Assembly: GCA_023423335.1 (NCBI GenBank)
Contig: JAFAFU010000028.1
Span: 1-17,290, forward strand
Reading direction: 5' to 3'
Source of the DNA: Bacillota bacterium
GTDB lineage: Bacteria; Bacillota; Clostridia; Lachnospirales; Lachnospiraceae
Length of the DNA: 17,290 nucleotides
Of this stretch, positions 1 through 7,300 are shown in pieces. The position numbers were made by a program, and so were the translations under genes. The notes below the pieces were generated by a model. That model was given only the letters and a program-made list of their open reading frames with translations. It made no database searches and was not told where the DNA came from. Numbering within the stretch: position 1 is the first letter of the stretch; each line of letters begins with the position of its first letter.

Positions 1-151
1 GTGTAGGTCCCTTCATTAACAGGGCAATCTGAAACCCGGCGATCTGCACATCACTTAATTCATCATTTTTTATGGCAACAATCAGACTGTATGCTTCCTC
101 TGCCGTAAGGTTCACCCTTGCTGTTAGCTTCCGCAATACATTCCTTATCAT
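1..151 (-). CDS. TrpD-like phosphoribosyltransferase, N-terminal fragment (runs off window)
   Basis: The first ~50 residues are visible, then the frame leaves the left edge of the window. They match the helical N-terminal domain (PF02885) of anthranilate phosphoribosyltransferases: LTAEEAYSLI followed by LSDVQIAGFQIALLMKGPT, the same pattern as KATNAQIAGFLTSMRMKGET in the trpD of this operon. An AGGAG (161-165) stands 9 nt before the ATG at 151 and only 3 nt before an in-frame ATG at 157, so 151 is preferred. The gene lies 69-75 bp after trpA on the same strand with no terminator between, so it is probably the last gene of the trp operon. It would be a second TrpD-type protein. Thymidine phosphorylase shares this N-terminal domain, but the wording is closer to TrpD. 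The catalytic domain is not visible, so substrate cannot be judged. Confidence 0.7.
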   Translation of the reverse strand, partial: MIRNVLRKLTARVNLTAEEAYSLIVAIKNDELSDVQIAGFQIALLMKGPT

Positions 152-226
152 ATCCATCCGCTCCTTTTCTATTATTGATGTCCTCCCGTCCCGGCATCTC
201 AGGGTATTAAATATACTTGCTTTTAT

Positions 227-1000
227 TTACTGCCGTAATGCAGCAGCCATGCGCTTTACATATTCCTCCACCTTCGGAACACAGTCCGTTCCATATTCAG
301 CGATAAGATTAACAATGGCGCTTCCTACGATAATGCCGTCCGCAGCTTCCTTCAGCATAGCTGCCTGAGCCGGGGTAGAGATACCAAAGCCCACCGCACA
401 GGGAATATCCCTGACCTCCTTCACCTGATAGATCATATCCGCGGCTTCGGTTCCGATCTTCTCCCGTTCTCCTGTAACCCCCAAAGAGGATACGCAGTAG
501 AGGAAGCCCTCCGCTTCCCCGGCTATCTTTATGATCCTTTCCCTGGAGGTGGGAGCAATCATGGATATCAGGGTGATCCCATGCCTTTTACAATGGGGAC
601 TTAACTCCTCCTTCTCCTCGAAGGGCACATCCGGAACAATCAGGGCATCCACACCGGCAGACCGGCATCTTTCCAGGAACCGCTCCGTACCGTAAGTAAA
701 GATTGGATTTGCATAGGTCATAAAAGCAATCGGGATGCCGCACTTCTTTCGGATTCCTTCCACCATAGTAAAGATATCGTCCGTCGTGGTTCCTGCCGCT
801 AAGGCACGGGCATCGGCTGCCTGGATCACCGGTCCCTCGGCAACCGGGTCGGAGAAGGGGATTCCCAGCTCAATGAGATCCGCTCCGGCCTCTGTCATCC
901 GATATACCAGCTGCTCGGTAATCTCCAGGGACGGGTCACCGGCAGTAATAAATGGGATAAATGCTTTCCTGTTCTGAAATACTTCCCCGATTCTATTCAT
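227..1000 (-). CDS. trpA: Tryptophan synthase alpha chain
   Basis: This 257-residue cytoplasmic TIM-barrel protein cleaves indole-3-glycerol phosphate to indole and glyceraldehyde-3-phosphate and passes indole to TrpB. PFITAGDPS (16-24), the catalytic-glutamate motif IELGIPFSDP (Glu44, equivalent to E. coli Glu49) and the phosphate-binding stretch GFGISTP through GSAIV are all present. The residue matching the second catalytic acid, Asp60 in E. coli, is Glu55 here (VAEGP instead of LADGP). I recall this substitution in other clostridial TrpA, but it cannot be confirmed here. An open frame begins 39 nt further upstream at 1039. The ATG at 1000 is chosen because homology starts there and a G-rich site (AGGGGGG) lies 9 nt upstream. 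The start overlaps the trpB stop by 8 nt (ATGAATAG), implying coupled translation and balanced alpha/beta subunits. Confidence 0.96.
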   Translation of the reverse strand: MNRIGEVFQNRKAFIPFITAGDPSLEITEQLVYRMTEAGADLIELGIPFSDPVAEGPVIQAADARALAAGTTTDDIFTMVEGIRKKCGIPIAFMTYANPIFTYGTERFLERCRSAGVDALIVPDVPFEEKEELSPHCKRHGITLISMIAPTSRERIIKIAGEAEGFLYCVSSLGVTGEREKIGTEAADMIYQVKEVRDIPCAVGFGISTPAQAAMLKEAADGIIVGSAIVNLIAEYGTDCVPKVEEYVKRMAAALRQ

Positions 1001-2177
1001 AGATCTGCACCCCCCTGTAACGGGCGATCGCTGCGACATCCTTATCGCCTCTTCCTGAAATATTGATTACCATGATCTGATCCTTTCCCATCTGGGGTGC
1101 GAGCTTTTTCGCATAAGCCACGGCATGGGCGCTCTCAATGGCAGGAATAATTCCTTCCGTCCGGGAGAGGTATTCAAAGGCTTCCACCGCCTCCATATCC
1201 GTAACCGGAACATATTCTGCCCTGCCGATATCCTTAAGAAAGGCATGTTCCGGACCTACCCCCGGATAATCAAGGCCTGCGGAAATGGAATACACCGGTG
1301 CGATCTGTCCATAGGCATCCTGGCAAAAATAGGACTTCATCCCATGGAAAATGCCAAGGGAACCGGTCGTCATGGTTGCGGCAGTCCGGTCCGTATCCGC
1401 ACCGAGTCCCGCTGCTTCACAGCCGATCAGGCGTACCTTTTGATCCTCGATGAATTCATGAAAGATACCGATTGCATTGCTGCCACCTCCCACACAGGCC
1501 AGAACGGCATCGGGAAGTCTGCCCTCGATGGTATACAGCTGTTGTTTTACTTCGCGGCCAATAATGCTCTGGAAATCCCTCACAAGGGTAGGGAAGGGAT
1601 GGGGGCCCATCACCGAGCCCAGCACATAGTGGGTATCCTCAATCCGTTTTGTCCATTCTCTCATGGTTTCATTGACAGCATCCTTTAACGTCCGGGTACC
1701 GCTCGTTACGGCATGTACCTTGGCGCCCAGCAATTCCATCCGGAATACATTCAGCGCCTGACGCTCCGTATCCTCTTTCCCCATAAAGATTTCGCATTCC
1801 ATTCCCAGCAAAGCTGCCGCGGTTGCGGTTGCTACCCCGTGCTGTCCTGCTCCTGTCTCAGCAATCAGCCTTGTTTTGCCCATCTTCCTGGCCAACAGTG
1901 CCTGCCCCAGTACATTATTGATTTTATGGGAACCGGTATGGTTAAGATCCTCCCGTTTCAGGTATATCTTTGCGCCGTCCAAATCCCTTGTCATCTTCTC
2001 AGCATAATAAAGCAGGGAGGGCCTTCCCGCATAATTTTTCAGCAGCTCCTCTAATTCTCCGGTAAACTCTTCCTCATGCTTATAGTAAAGATAAGCCTCC
2101 TCCAGCTTAATTACGGCATCCATTAATGTCTCAGGAATATATTGTCCTCCATGGATACCAAATCTGCCCTTTGACAT
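993..2177 (-). CDS. trpB: Tryptophan synthase beta chain
   Basis: This 394-residue PLP enzyme condenses indole with L-serine to give tryptophan, in an alpha2-beta2 complex with TrpA. The Schiff-base lysine is Lys85 in HTGSHKINN (E. coli Lys87). Glu107 sits in LIAETGAGQHG (E. coli Glu109), the PLP-phosphate loop is GGGSNAIG, and the C-terminal SGRGDKD motif is intact. Its length and GRFGIHGGQYIPETLM start are those of the classical TrpB1 type that works with TrpA. The frame stays open upstream to 2288, overlapping trpF. The ATG at 2177 is preferred because family homology starts there and AAGGAG lies about 10 nt upstream. It begins 31 bp after the trpF stop. Confidence 0.97.
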   Translation of the reverse strand: MSKGRFGIHGGQYIPETLMDAVIKLEEAYLYYKHEEEFTGELEELLKNYAGRPSLLYYAEKMTRDLDGAKIYLKREDLNHTGSHKINNVLGQALLARKMGKTRLIAETGAGQHGVATATAAALLGMECEIFMGKEDTERQALNVFRMELLGAKVHAVTSGTRTLKDAVNETMREWTKRIEDTHYVLGSVMGPHPFPTLVRDFQSIIGREVKQQLYTIEGRLPDAVLACVGGGSNAIGIFHEFIEDQKVRLIGCEAAGLGADTDRTAATMTTGSLGIFHGMKSYFCQDAYGQIAPVYSISAGLDYPGVGPEHAFLKDIGRAEYVPVTDMEAVEAFEYLSRTEGIIPAIESAHAVAYAKKLAPQMGKDQIMVINISGRGDKDVAAIARYRGVQIYE

Positions 2178-2208
2178 GATCCTCACACTCCTTATTCTCT
2201 CATTGTTC

Positions 2209-2835
2209 TTATACCGTTTTGATCGTACGGATGATATGAACCAGCTCCCGTACCTTTCCCGGATCGATGCTTCCCCCGATTTCCACACCGGAGCTTACAT
2301 CTATGCCATAGGGATGATATCGGTCGACTGCTTCCGCCGCATTCTCAGCATTGATGCCTCCGGCCAGAAAGAAAGGCTTCTTAAGACCGGGAATCAGGGA
2401 CCAGTCAAATCGGACGCCGCTTCCTCCATACTCTTTCTCCCTGTAGGCATCCAGCAGAAGATAATTGCTTCCCATAGCTTCATACTGGAGGATTTCCTCC
2501 GTACTTCTAACCCGGACAGCCCGGATGACCGGATTCGGAACCAGCCGTCTCAGCCGGCTTATATAGTTCTCATCCTCATCCCCGTGCAATTGGATCATGT
2601 CGATGATCCGGTTCCTGCACAGACCTGCAATCCTCTCAATATCCTCATTGACAAATACTCCAACCGGGATGATACCCGGCGCCAGCTCCCGTCTGAGATC
2701 TCCGGCGGTTATATCACTGATTTTCCTTCTGCTCTCTGCGAAGACGAATCCAACATAGTCCGGTTCTGCTTCATTGACTGCCCTGATATTATCCAGGGTC
2801 CGCAGACCGCATATTTTAATCTTTGTCTTCCCCAT
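2209..2835 (-). CDS. trpF: Phosphoribosylanthranilate isomerase
   Basis: This 208-residue TIM-barrel enzyme carries out the Amadori rearrangement of phosphoribosylanthranilate to CdRP, the third dedicated step to tryptophan. The family landmarks appear in order: KICGL with catalytic Cys9, GFVFAESRR, IQLHG, LLLDA with the catalytic Asp129, GGSGVRFDW, LAGGI, and GIDVSSGVE near the C terminus. Length is normal. The start has a strong GGAGG site 7 nt upstream. It is a stand-alone gene, not fused to trpC as in enterobacteria. The 74-bp gap from trpC is the longest between trpE and trpA and shows no hairpin followed by a T-run. Confidence 0.95.
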   Translation of the reverse strand: MGKTKIKICGLRTLDNIRAVNEAEPDYVGFVFAESRRKISDITAGDLRRELAPGIIPVGVFVNEDIERIAGLCRNRIIDMIQLHGDEDENYISRLRRLVPNPVIRAVRVRSTEEILQYEAMGSNYLLLDAYREKEYGGSGVRFDWSLIPGLKKPFFLAGGINAENAAEAVDRYHPYGIDVSSGVEIGGSIDPGKVRELVHIIRTIKTV

Positions 2836-2909
2836 GGGCTTCCCTCCCTGATTGTAAGCTTTCTCTGCTTCCTCTCCGGATTCCTATGTGGCCGCAGGTA
2901 AAGCCCGGT

Positions 2910-3710
2910 CTATATCAAACCCTTCAGCCGGTTAAGTTCCTCCCTCTTATCGGCGCTTCTCATTAAAGTCTCTCCGATAAGGACGGCATCGATTCCGGCT
3001 TCCCTAAGCTTCCTTATATCCTCCGATGTCTGAATTCCGCTTTCCGCTACAAATATTATGTCCTCCGGCACCAGCCTTCTCAGCCGGATACTGGTCGTAA
3101 GATCCACCTCAAAGGTATTTAGATTCCGGTTGTTTACCCCTATGATCCCCGCGCCTGCCCCTATTGCCATCAAAACCTCATCCTCCGTATGAGCCTCTAC
3201 CAAAGCGGATAGCTTAAGTTCCCTGCAAAGGTCCAGGTATTGTCTTAAAGCAGTTTCTCCCAGCAGGGTGCAGATTAACAGTACCGCATCCGCTCCGATC
3301 CTTTTGGCTTCATACAGCTGATATTCATCCAGGATAAAATCCTTCCGTAAGACCGGAATACCGGCTTTACGGCTGACCGCCTCCAGATATTCCGTACGTC
3401 CAAGAAAATAATCCGGCTCCGTCAATACGGAGATGGCATCCGCTCCCCCCTGTTCATATTCTGCCGCAATCTGCAAATACGGAAATTCTTCCGAGATAAT
3501 ACCCTTGGACGGAGACGCCTTCTTGACCTCGCAGATAAAGGACATTCCTTCTTTTCTCAAAGCCGCTTCAAAGGCACCGGCCGGTCTCCCGTGAAAGCTT
3601 TGCAGCGTGCCGTTCTGATATATGATATTTTTTAATTGCTCCGGAGGCAGTCCTTCCCTGGCACGTTCTACCCTGGTCTTCGTTGCTTTGGCAATGCGAT
3701 CTAATATCAT
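2910..3710 (-). CDS. trpC: Indole-3-glycerol phosphate synthase
   Basis: This 266-residue enzyme decarboxylates and closes CdRP to indole-3-glycerol phosphate. Active-site residues can be placed by motif: Glu61 and Lys63 in CEVKKASPSKG, Lys123 in VLRKDFI, Glu172 in VEAHTEDE, Asn193 in GVNNRNL and Ser224 in VAESGI. These correspond to the catalytic and phosphate-binding set known from Sulfolobus TrpC. The length is typical of the monofunctional enzyme. An excellent AGGAGG site lies 6 nt before the ATG. It follows trpD after about 55 bp and precedes trpF in the operon. Confidence 0.96.
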   Translation of the reverse strand: MILDRIAKATKTRVERAREGLPPEQLKNIIYQNGTLQSFHGRPAGAFEAALRKEGMSFICEVKKASPSKGIISEEFPYLQIAAEYEQGGADAISVLTEPDYFLGRTEYLEAVSRKAGIPVLRKDFILDEYQLYEAKRIGADAVLLICTLLGETALRQYLDLCRELKLSALVEAHTEDEVLMAIGAGAGIIGVNNRNLNTFEVDLTTSIRLRRLVPEDIIFVAESGIQTSEDIRKLREAGIDAVLIGETLMRSADKREELNRLKGLI

Positions 3711-3765
3711 TCTTCCCCTCCTGCCGACTTCCGTTTTTTCCTGCTTCCCATTGACTATTCCTGTA

Positions 3766-4791
3766 TTATGCTGTGCCGGTCTCCGGGCTGTTTGAGAGTC
3801 GGATAAAGTCCTCCAGCTGCTGCCCGGCCTTCCCGGTGTCGATCATCCGGGCCGCCAGCTTAACGCATTCCCGAAGAGTTATATCATTGTAGGACATGTA
3901 TAGACATACGGCGGAATTGAGTAATACGATATCCCTCATCGGTCCTTTTTCCCCGGATAAGATCCTCCTTGCTATCCGAGCGTTCTCCTCCGGAGCCCCG
4001 CCTACCAGCTCCTCCTTGCTGCAATAATCAAAGCCGAACTGCCTGGGATCCAAAAAGAAGCTGTTCACTCTTCCCTGGTTAACCTCACAGACCGTGGATC
4101 TGGCACACAGGGATACTTCATCCAGACCGTCATGCCCATGAACCACCATTGCTCTCTTGACGCCCAGATTGACCAATACCCTTGCCATGGGTTCCACCAG
4201 ATTCTCATCATATACCCCCAGCAGCTGCAGATTTGCTTTGGCTGGGCTGGCCAGTGGTCCGAGAATATTGAATATCGTCCGTACCCCCAGCTCCTTCCGG
4301 ACCGGTGCCGCATATTTCATCGAAGAATGATACAGCGGAGCAAAAAGGAAGCATAATCCGATTTCCTTAAGAATTGCTTCACTCTTTTCCACCGGGATAT
4401 CTATTTTGACGCCCAGTGCCTCCAGCACATCCGCACTGCCGCATTTGCTGGAAACACTGCGGTTTCCGTGCTTTGCCACCGGAATTTTTGCTGCCGAGAT
4501 GACCAGGGAGGAGATTGTGGATATGTTAAAGGTATTGGATTCATCCCCCCCGGTACCGACAATATCCAGAATATCTCCTTCTGATTCCAGTTTTTTTCCG
4601 AACTGCCGCATCACCATGGCACATGCGGTAATCTCATCGATGGTCTCCCCCTTCATCCTCATCGAGGTGAGGAAGCCCGCAATCTGCGCGTTGGTTGCCT
4701 TACCGCCCATGATTTCCTCCATAACGTCCTTCGTCATAGCTAAGGACAAGTTTTCTCGGTTTAATAATTTATAAATTGCCTGCTGAATCAT
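3766..4791 (-). CDS. trpD: Anthranilate phosphoribosyltransferase
   Basis: This 341-residue enzyme transfers phosphoribose from PRPP to anthranilate. The N-terminal helical bundle (about 1-65) is followed by the PRPP-binding GTGGD at 79-83, NISTISS, and KHGNRSVSSKCGSADVLEALG starting at 107. The FLFAPLYHSSMKYAAPVRKELG segment begins near residue 147. All are family hallmarks and the length is usual. Its ATG overlaps the trpG stop as ATGA (4788-4791), so translation is probably coupled to the amidotransferase. It is separate from trpG, unlike the fused enterobacterial TrpGD. Confidence 0.97.
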   Translation of the reverse strand: MIQQAIYKLLNRENLSLAMTKDVMEEIMGGKATNAQIAGFLTSMRMKGETIDEITACAMVMRQFGKKLESEGDILDIVGTGGDESNTFNISTISSLVISAAKIPVAKHGNRSVSSKCGSADVLEALGVKIDIPVEKSEAILKEIGLCFLFAPLYHSSMKYAAPVRKELGVRTIFNILGPLASPAKANLQLLGVYDENLVEPMARVLVNLGVKRAMVVHGHDGLDEVSLCARSTVCEVNQGRVNSFFLDPRQFGFDYCSKEELVGGAPEENARIARRILSGEKGPMRDIVLLNSAVCLYMSYNDITLRECVKLAARMIDTGKAGQQLEDFIRLSNSPETGTA

Positions 4792-5369
4792 GCTTCTTCA
4801 CCTTCTATCCCGATAAAATTCTTCATGATATCCTGACCTCTTAAGGTCAGGATGGACTCCGGATGGAACTGAAGTCCGTATATCTCATAATCTTTATGTT
4901 TTACGGCCATTACCTCTCCCTGTTCATCCTCCGCTATCACAAGGAGCTGATCCGGCAATGAGCTTCTGGCGGCAATCAAAGAATGATATCTGGCGGCTTC
5001 GATCACCGGCGGAAGACCGTTAAATATCCTGCTTCCGTTTGCAATATGGATATTGCTCTTCTTCCCATGCATCAACTGCTTTGCCAGGGTTATCTCGGCT
5101 CCGAACACTTCACAGATTGCCTGATGCCCGAGACAGATCCCCAGAAGCGGAACCTTTCCCTTGATATGCCGGATTAATTCTTCACAGATCCCTGCGTCCT
5201 TTGGATATCCGGGTCCGGGAGACAGGATAATATGGGTCGGCCGTAATGCCAGGATTTCTTCCGCCGTCAGTTCATCATTGCGGACCACCCTGATATCCTC
5301 TGTGATACCGCCGGCCAGCTGTACTAAGTTATAGGTGAAGCTGTCATAATTATCAATCATCAGAATCAT
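4788..5369 (-). CDS. trpG: Anthranilate synthase glutamine amidotransferase subunit
   Basis: This 193-residue class I glutamine amidotransferase releases ammonia from glutamine for TrpE. The opening MIDNYDSFTYNL is diagnostic of TrpG/PabA. The nucleophile Cys79 lies in LLGICLGHQ and the triad His169/Glu171 in LQFHPES. SPGPGYP and HGKKS are also present. The start overlaps the trpE stop by 4 nt (ATGA, 5366-5369), with GGAGGTG about 8 nt upstream inside trpE. The same subunit could also serve para-aminobenzoate synthase, as TrpG does in Bacillus, but the operon position supports the trp role. The 3' coding end contains a perfect 10-bp inverted repeat, listed separately. Confidence 0.96.
   Translation of the reverse strand: MILMIDNYDSFTYNLVQLAGGITEDIRVVRNDELTAEEILALRPTHIILSPGPGYPKDAGICEELIRHIKGKVPLLGICLGHQAICEVFGAEITLAKQLMHGKKSNIHIANGSRIFNGLPPVIEAARYHSLIAARSSLPDQLLVIAEDEQGEVMAVKHKDYEIYGLQFHPESILTLRGQDIMKNFIGIEGEEA
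4830..4853. repeat. Perfect 10-bp inverted repeat within trpG
   Basis: ATCCTGACCT (4830-4839) and its exact complement AGGTCAGGAT (4844-4853) are separated by only 4 nt. In the mRNA this would fold into a tight hairpin about 45 nt before the trpG stop and trpD start. No T-run follows on either strand, so it does not look like a terminator. Confidence 0.75.
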
Positions 5370-6826
5370 ATCTCATCCACCTCCCCCGCTCTTTGGATTG
5401 CCTCCATAACGGCCTCCGCCTTATGATAGGATTCCTCATATTCCTTCTCAGGGTTACTGTCAGCCACGATACCGCCCCCTGCCTGGACATAAACCCTTCC
5501 GCCCTTCTTGACTGCCATGCGGATTGCGATACAGGTATCCAGGTTGCCGGTGAAATCAATATAACCGATTGCCCCGCCATAAATTCCTCTTGGTGCCTTC
5601 TCCAGCTCCTCAATGATCTCACAGGCCCTGATTTTGGGTGCGCCGGATAAGGTCCCGGCCGGCAGGATTGCTTCGATTGCTGCCAGAGCATCCCTATCCT
5701 TGCGGATATGGCTCTCCACTTCCGAGGTAATATGCATTATCTTGGAATAGAGCTTGACACTCATATAATCGGTTACCTTGACGGTGCCGTATTCCGATAT
5801 CTTTCCCATGTCATTCCGTGCCAGGTCAACCAGCATATTGTGCTCGGATAACTCTTTCTCATCCTTTAACAATTCTTCTTCAAGCAGCTCATCTTCCGCT
5901 CTTTCCCTTCCCCTGGGTCTGGACCCGGCAATGGGAAAGGTGGTCAGCCGGTCGCCCTTTAGACGGACCAGTGTTTCCGGGGATGTGCTGATCAGCTGTA
6001 GCTCCTTATTCTGGAGAAATACCATGTAAGGAGAAGGGTTCGTCGTTCTTAAGACACGGTAGGCTCCCAGCAGGCTGTCAATATAATCCGTCTCAAATCT
6101 TCTGGAGATTACCGCTTGAAATATATCGCCGTTTACGATATAGTTCTTTGTCTTCTCCACCATCCTGGAATATTCATCCTTCGTGGTGTTGCAGACAAAT
6201 TTCGGTTCGCTGGAGATCTTTTCCTCTTCCGGCCGTACCGGCTCATGGATCAGTCTTAGTATATTATCGATCTCCGCTCTGGCCTCGCCGTAGTTTTCCA
6301 TCAGCTTATCGGTCTTCATGTTTACTATAATGTTAATTTTCTGTTTTAAATGATCATAAGCAATTACCTTATCGAACAGCATCAGGTCAAAATCATTAAA
6401 TTCACTTTCCGCAAGCTTAAGGACCGGCTCCGCATAACGGATCATGCCATAGGAGAAGTAACCGACCAGTCCTCCGGTGAAGGGAGGCATCCCGGGAAGG
6501 CTGGGTGCTTTATACTCCTCCAGCAGCTCCCTGAGAACATCATAGGGCATCCCGGTACGGATCGTTTCCTTCCCGTCCCTGTCAATCCGGATTGTTCCTG
6601 CCTTACAGGTAATATGGACAATGGGATCAAAGCCAAGAAAGGAATATCGACCCCATTTCTCTCCTCCTTCAATGCTTTCCAGAAGAAAGAAGCTCTGACT
6701 GATCCGGGATAACTTTCGCAAAAGGATAATCGGGGTAACGACATCCGCATAGATTTCCCTGCATACCGGAATGATACTGTAATTCCCGGCCAATTGCTCA
6801 ATTTGTGTACAGTTTGGAGTTATCAT
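5366..6826 (-). CDS. trpE: Anthranilate synthase component I
   Basis: This 486-residue enzyme converts chorismate to anthranilate using ammonia from TrpG. The LLES element (48-51) and NPSPYM (263-268) form the known tryptophan feedback-inhibition site, so allosteric control is expected. The chorismate-binding domain is complete: IAGSRPRG (299-306), DLARNDMGK, PAGTLSGAPKIRA (389-401) and GIYGGAIGYIDF. PabB-type alternatives are unlikely given LLES and the operon. The ATG at 6826 is the only plausible start, because an in-frame TAA lies 4-6 nt upstream. No Shine-Dalgarno sequence sits at normal distance; the nearest purine-rich site (6861-6870) is separated by a small hairpin. It is the first gene after the T-box leader. 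Confidence 0.97.
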   Translation of the reverse strand: MITPNCTQIEQLAGNYSIIPVCREIYADVVTPIILLRKLSRISQSFFLLESIEGGEKWGRYSFLGFDPIVHITCKAGTIRIDRDGKETIRTGMPYDVLRELLEEYKAPSLPGMPPFTGGLVGYFSYGMIRYAEPVLKLAESEFNDFDLMLFDKVIAYDHLKQKINIIVNMKTDKLMENYGEARAEIDNILRLIHEPVRPEEEKISSEPKFVCNTTKDEYSRMVEKTKNYIVNGDIFQAVISRRFETDYIDSLLGAYRVLRTTNPSPYMVFLQNKELQLISTSPETLVRLKGDRLTTFPIAGSRPRGRERAEDELLEEELLKDEKELSEHNMLVDLARNDMGKISEYGTVKVTDYMSVKLYSKIMHITSEVESHIRKDRDALAAIEAILPAGTLSGAPKIRACEIIEELEKAPRGIYGGAIGYIDFTGNLDTCIAIRMAVKKGGRVYVQAGGGIVADSNPEKEYEESYHKAEAVMEAIQRAGEVDEI

Positions 6827-6837
6827 AAATTAACCGT

Positions 6838-6870
6838 ATTTTCATTGATGGGATGAAAATTTCCTTTCCT
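6838..6870 (-). promoter_or_regulatory. trpE translation-initiation region: purine-rich SD plus spacer hairpin
   Basis: Reading toward trpE, AGGAAAGGAA (6861-6870) is followed by a perfect 8-bp hairpin (ATTTTCAT 6853-6860 pairing with ATGAAAAT 6838-6845, loop 6846-6852). Then 11 nt lead to the ATG at 6826. Folding the hairpin would bring the distant purine-rich site to roughly normal Shine-Dalgarno distance. The hairpin is seen directly; the role is inferred. Confidence 0.4.
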
Positions 6871-6907
6871 TTTTATTTTTTACCGGAGTGATTACAGGGA
6901 GGGTAAA

Positions 6908-6958
6908 ATTTCATAGAAATTAACACTTTTATGCTTTGCCAGGCATTTCCTATGAAAT
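6908..6958. repeat. Inverted repeat between T-box terminator and trpE
   Basis: ATTTCATAGAAAT (6908-6920) and ATTTCCTATGAAAT (6945-6958) are complementary apart from one bulged base. They enclose 24 nt. The stem begins directly after the T-box terminator T-run, so it is only in read-through (trp-starved) transcripts. It could shield the 5' end of a processed trp mRNA or simply space the leader. Confidence 0.5.
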
Positions 6959-7001
6959 AAAAAAAGCCTCTGCCCCTGCATTCTCTGCAGGGACAAAAGC
7001 T
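6959..7001 (-). terminator. T-box-controlled intrinsic terminator of the trp leader
   Basis: On the minus strand 16 bases (7001-6986) pair without mismatch, counting a few G-T pairs, with 6980-6965. The loop is GAGAA, and seven T follow at 6965-6959. The CCCT in the 5' arm (6989-6994) is also what the T-box AGGG would pair with in the antiterminator, so the two folds exclude one another. Confidence 0.9.
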
Positions 7002-7239
7002 TCCAGCTTCTGCGGTACCACCCTTATTGACGTATAGAATACGCCCACTCCTAATTGCATACCATCATATGCACCCTACTGATAACGGACAGGGTTCCCG
7101 TAAGCACCTACTCTCCTATGATTTCAGGCTTCCCTCACAAGACCATTCCGAATAAACTCTGTAACCGCATTCACACCGGCGGCGGCTCTCTGTATACATC
7201 GCATAATTCGTACTTTTCTTGCTCAACGGTTTATATATT
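6959..7239 (-). promoter_or_regulatory. T-box riboswitch leader, Trp (UGG) specifier
   Basis: The canonical T-box sequence AAGGGTGGTACCGCA lies at 7025-7011. Stem I can be recognised: CAAGA (7221-7217) pairs with TCTTG (7142-7138), the distal part carries AGAGAGCCG and GGTGTGAATGCGG, and the specifier side reads GGAATGGTCTTG. Read as UGG at 7145-7143, the specifier calls tryptophan, matching the genes downstream. Stem III is GGCGTAT/ATACGTC just before the T-box. Established T-box logic: uncharged tRNA-Trp pairs with the specifier and, through its 3' NCCA, with the UGGN bulge; it stabilises the antiterminator and lets RNA polymerase reach trpE. The bulge is UGGU, which would form a wobble with a G discriminator base. 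Confidence 0.92.
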
Positions 7240-7245
7240 AAACGC

Positions 7246-7275
7246 ATTATAACAATGGACTATCCTGTTTGTCAA
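7246..7275 (-). promoter_or_regulatory. Sigma-A promoter of the trp operon
   Basis: The minus strand shows a perfect -35 TTGACA (7275-7270) and a perfect -10 TATAAT (7251-7246) with an 18-bp spacer. Transcription should start near 7239, which gives a T-box leader of normal length. The promoter lies just past the stop of the GGDEF/HD-GYP gene. Confidence 0.88.
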
Positions 7276-7300
7276 TATCATTTTTCCAAAAAATATAAAT

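Noticed and set aside
1125..2901. Long open frames on the plus strand (1125-1688, 1713-2054, 2176-2901) opposite trpB and trpF
   Set aside because: They are antisense to highly conserved genes, have no convincing ribosome site, and their translations resemble no family I know. They are reading-frame shadows.
6798..6845. 15-codon upstream frame overlapping the trpE start, as a possible Trp leader peptide
   Set aside because: It contains no tryptophan codon, has no ribosome site at normal distance, and the T-box already explains control.
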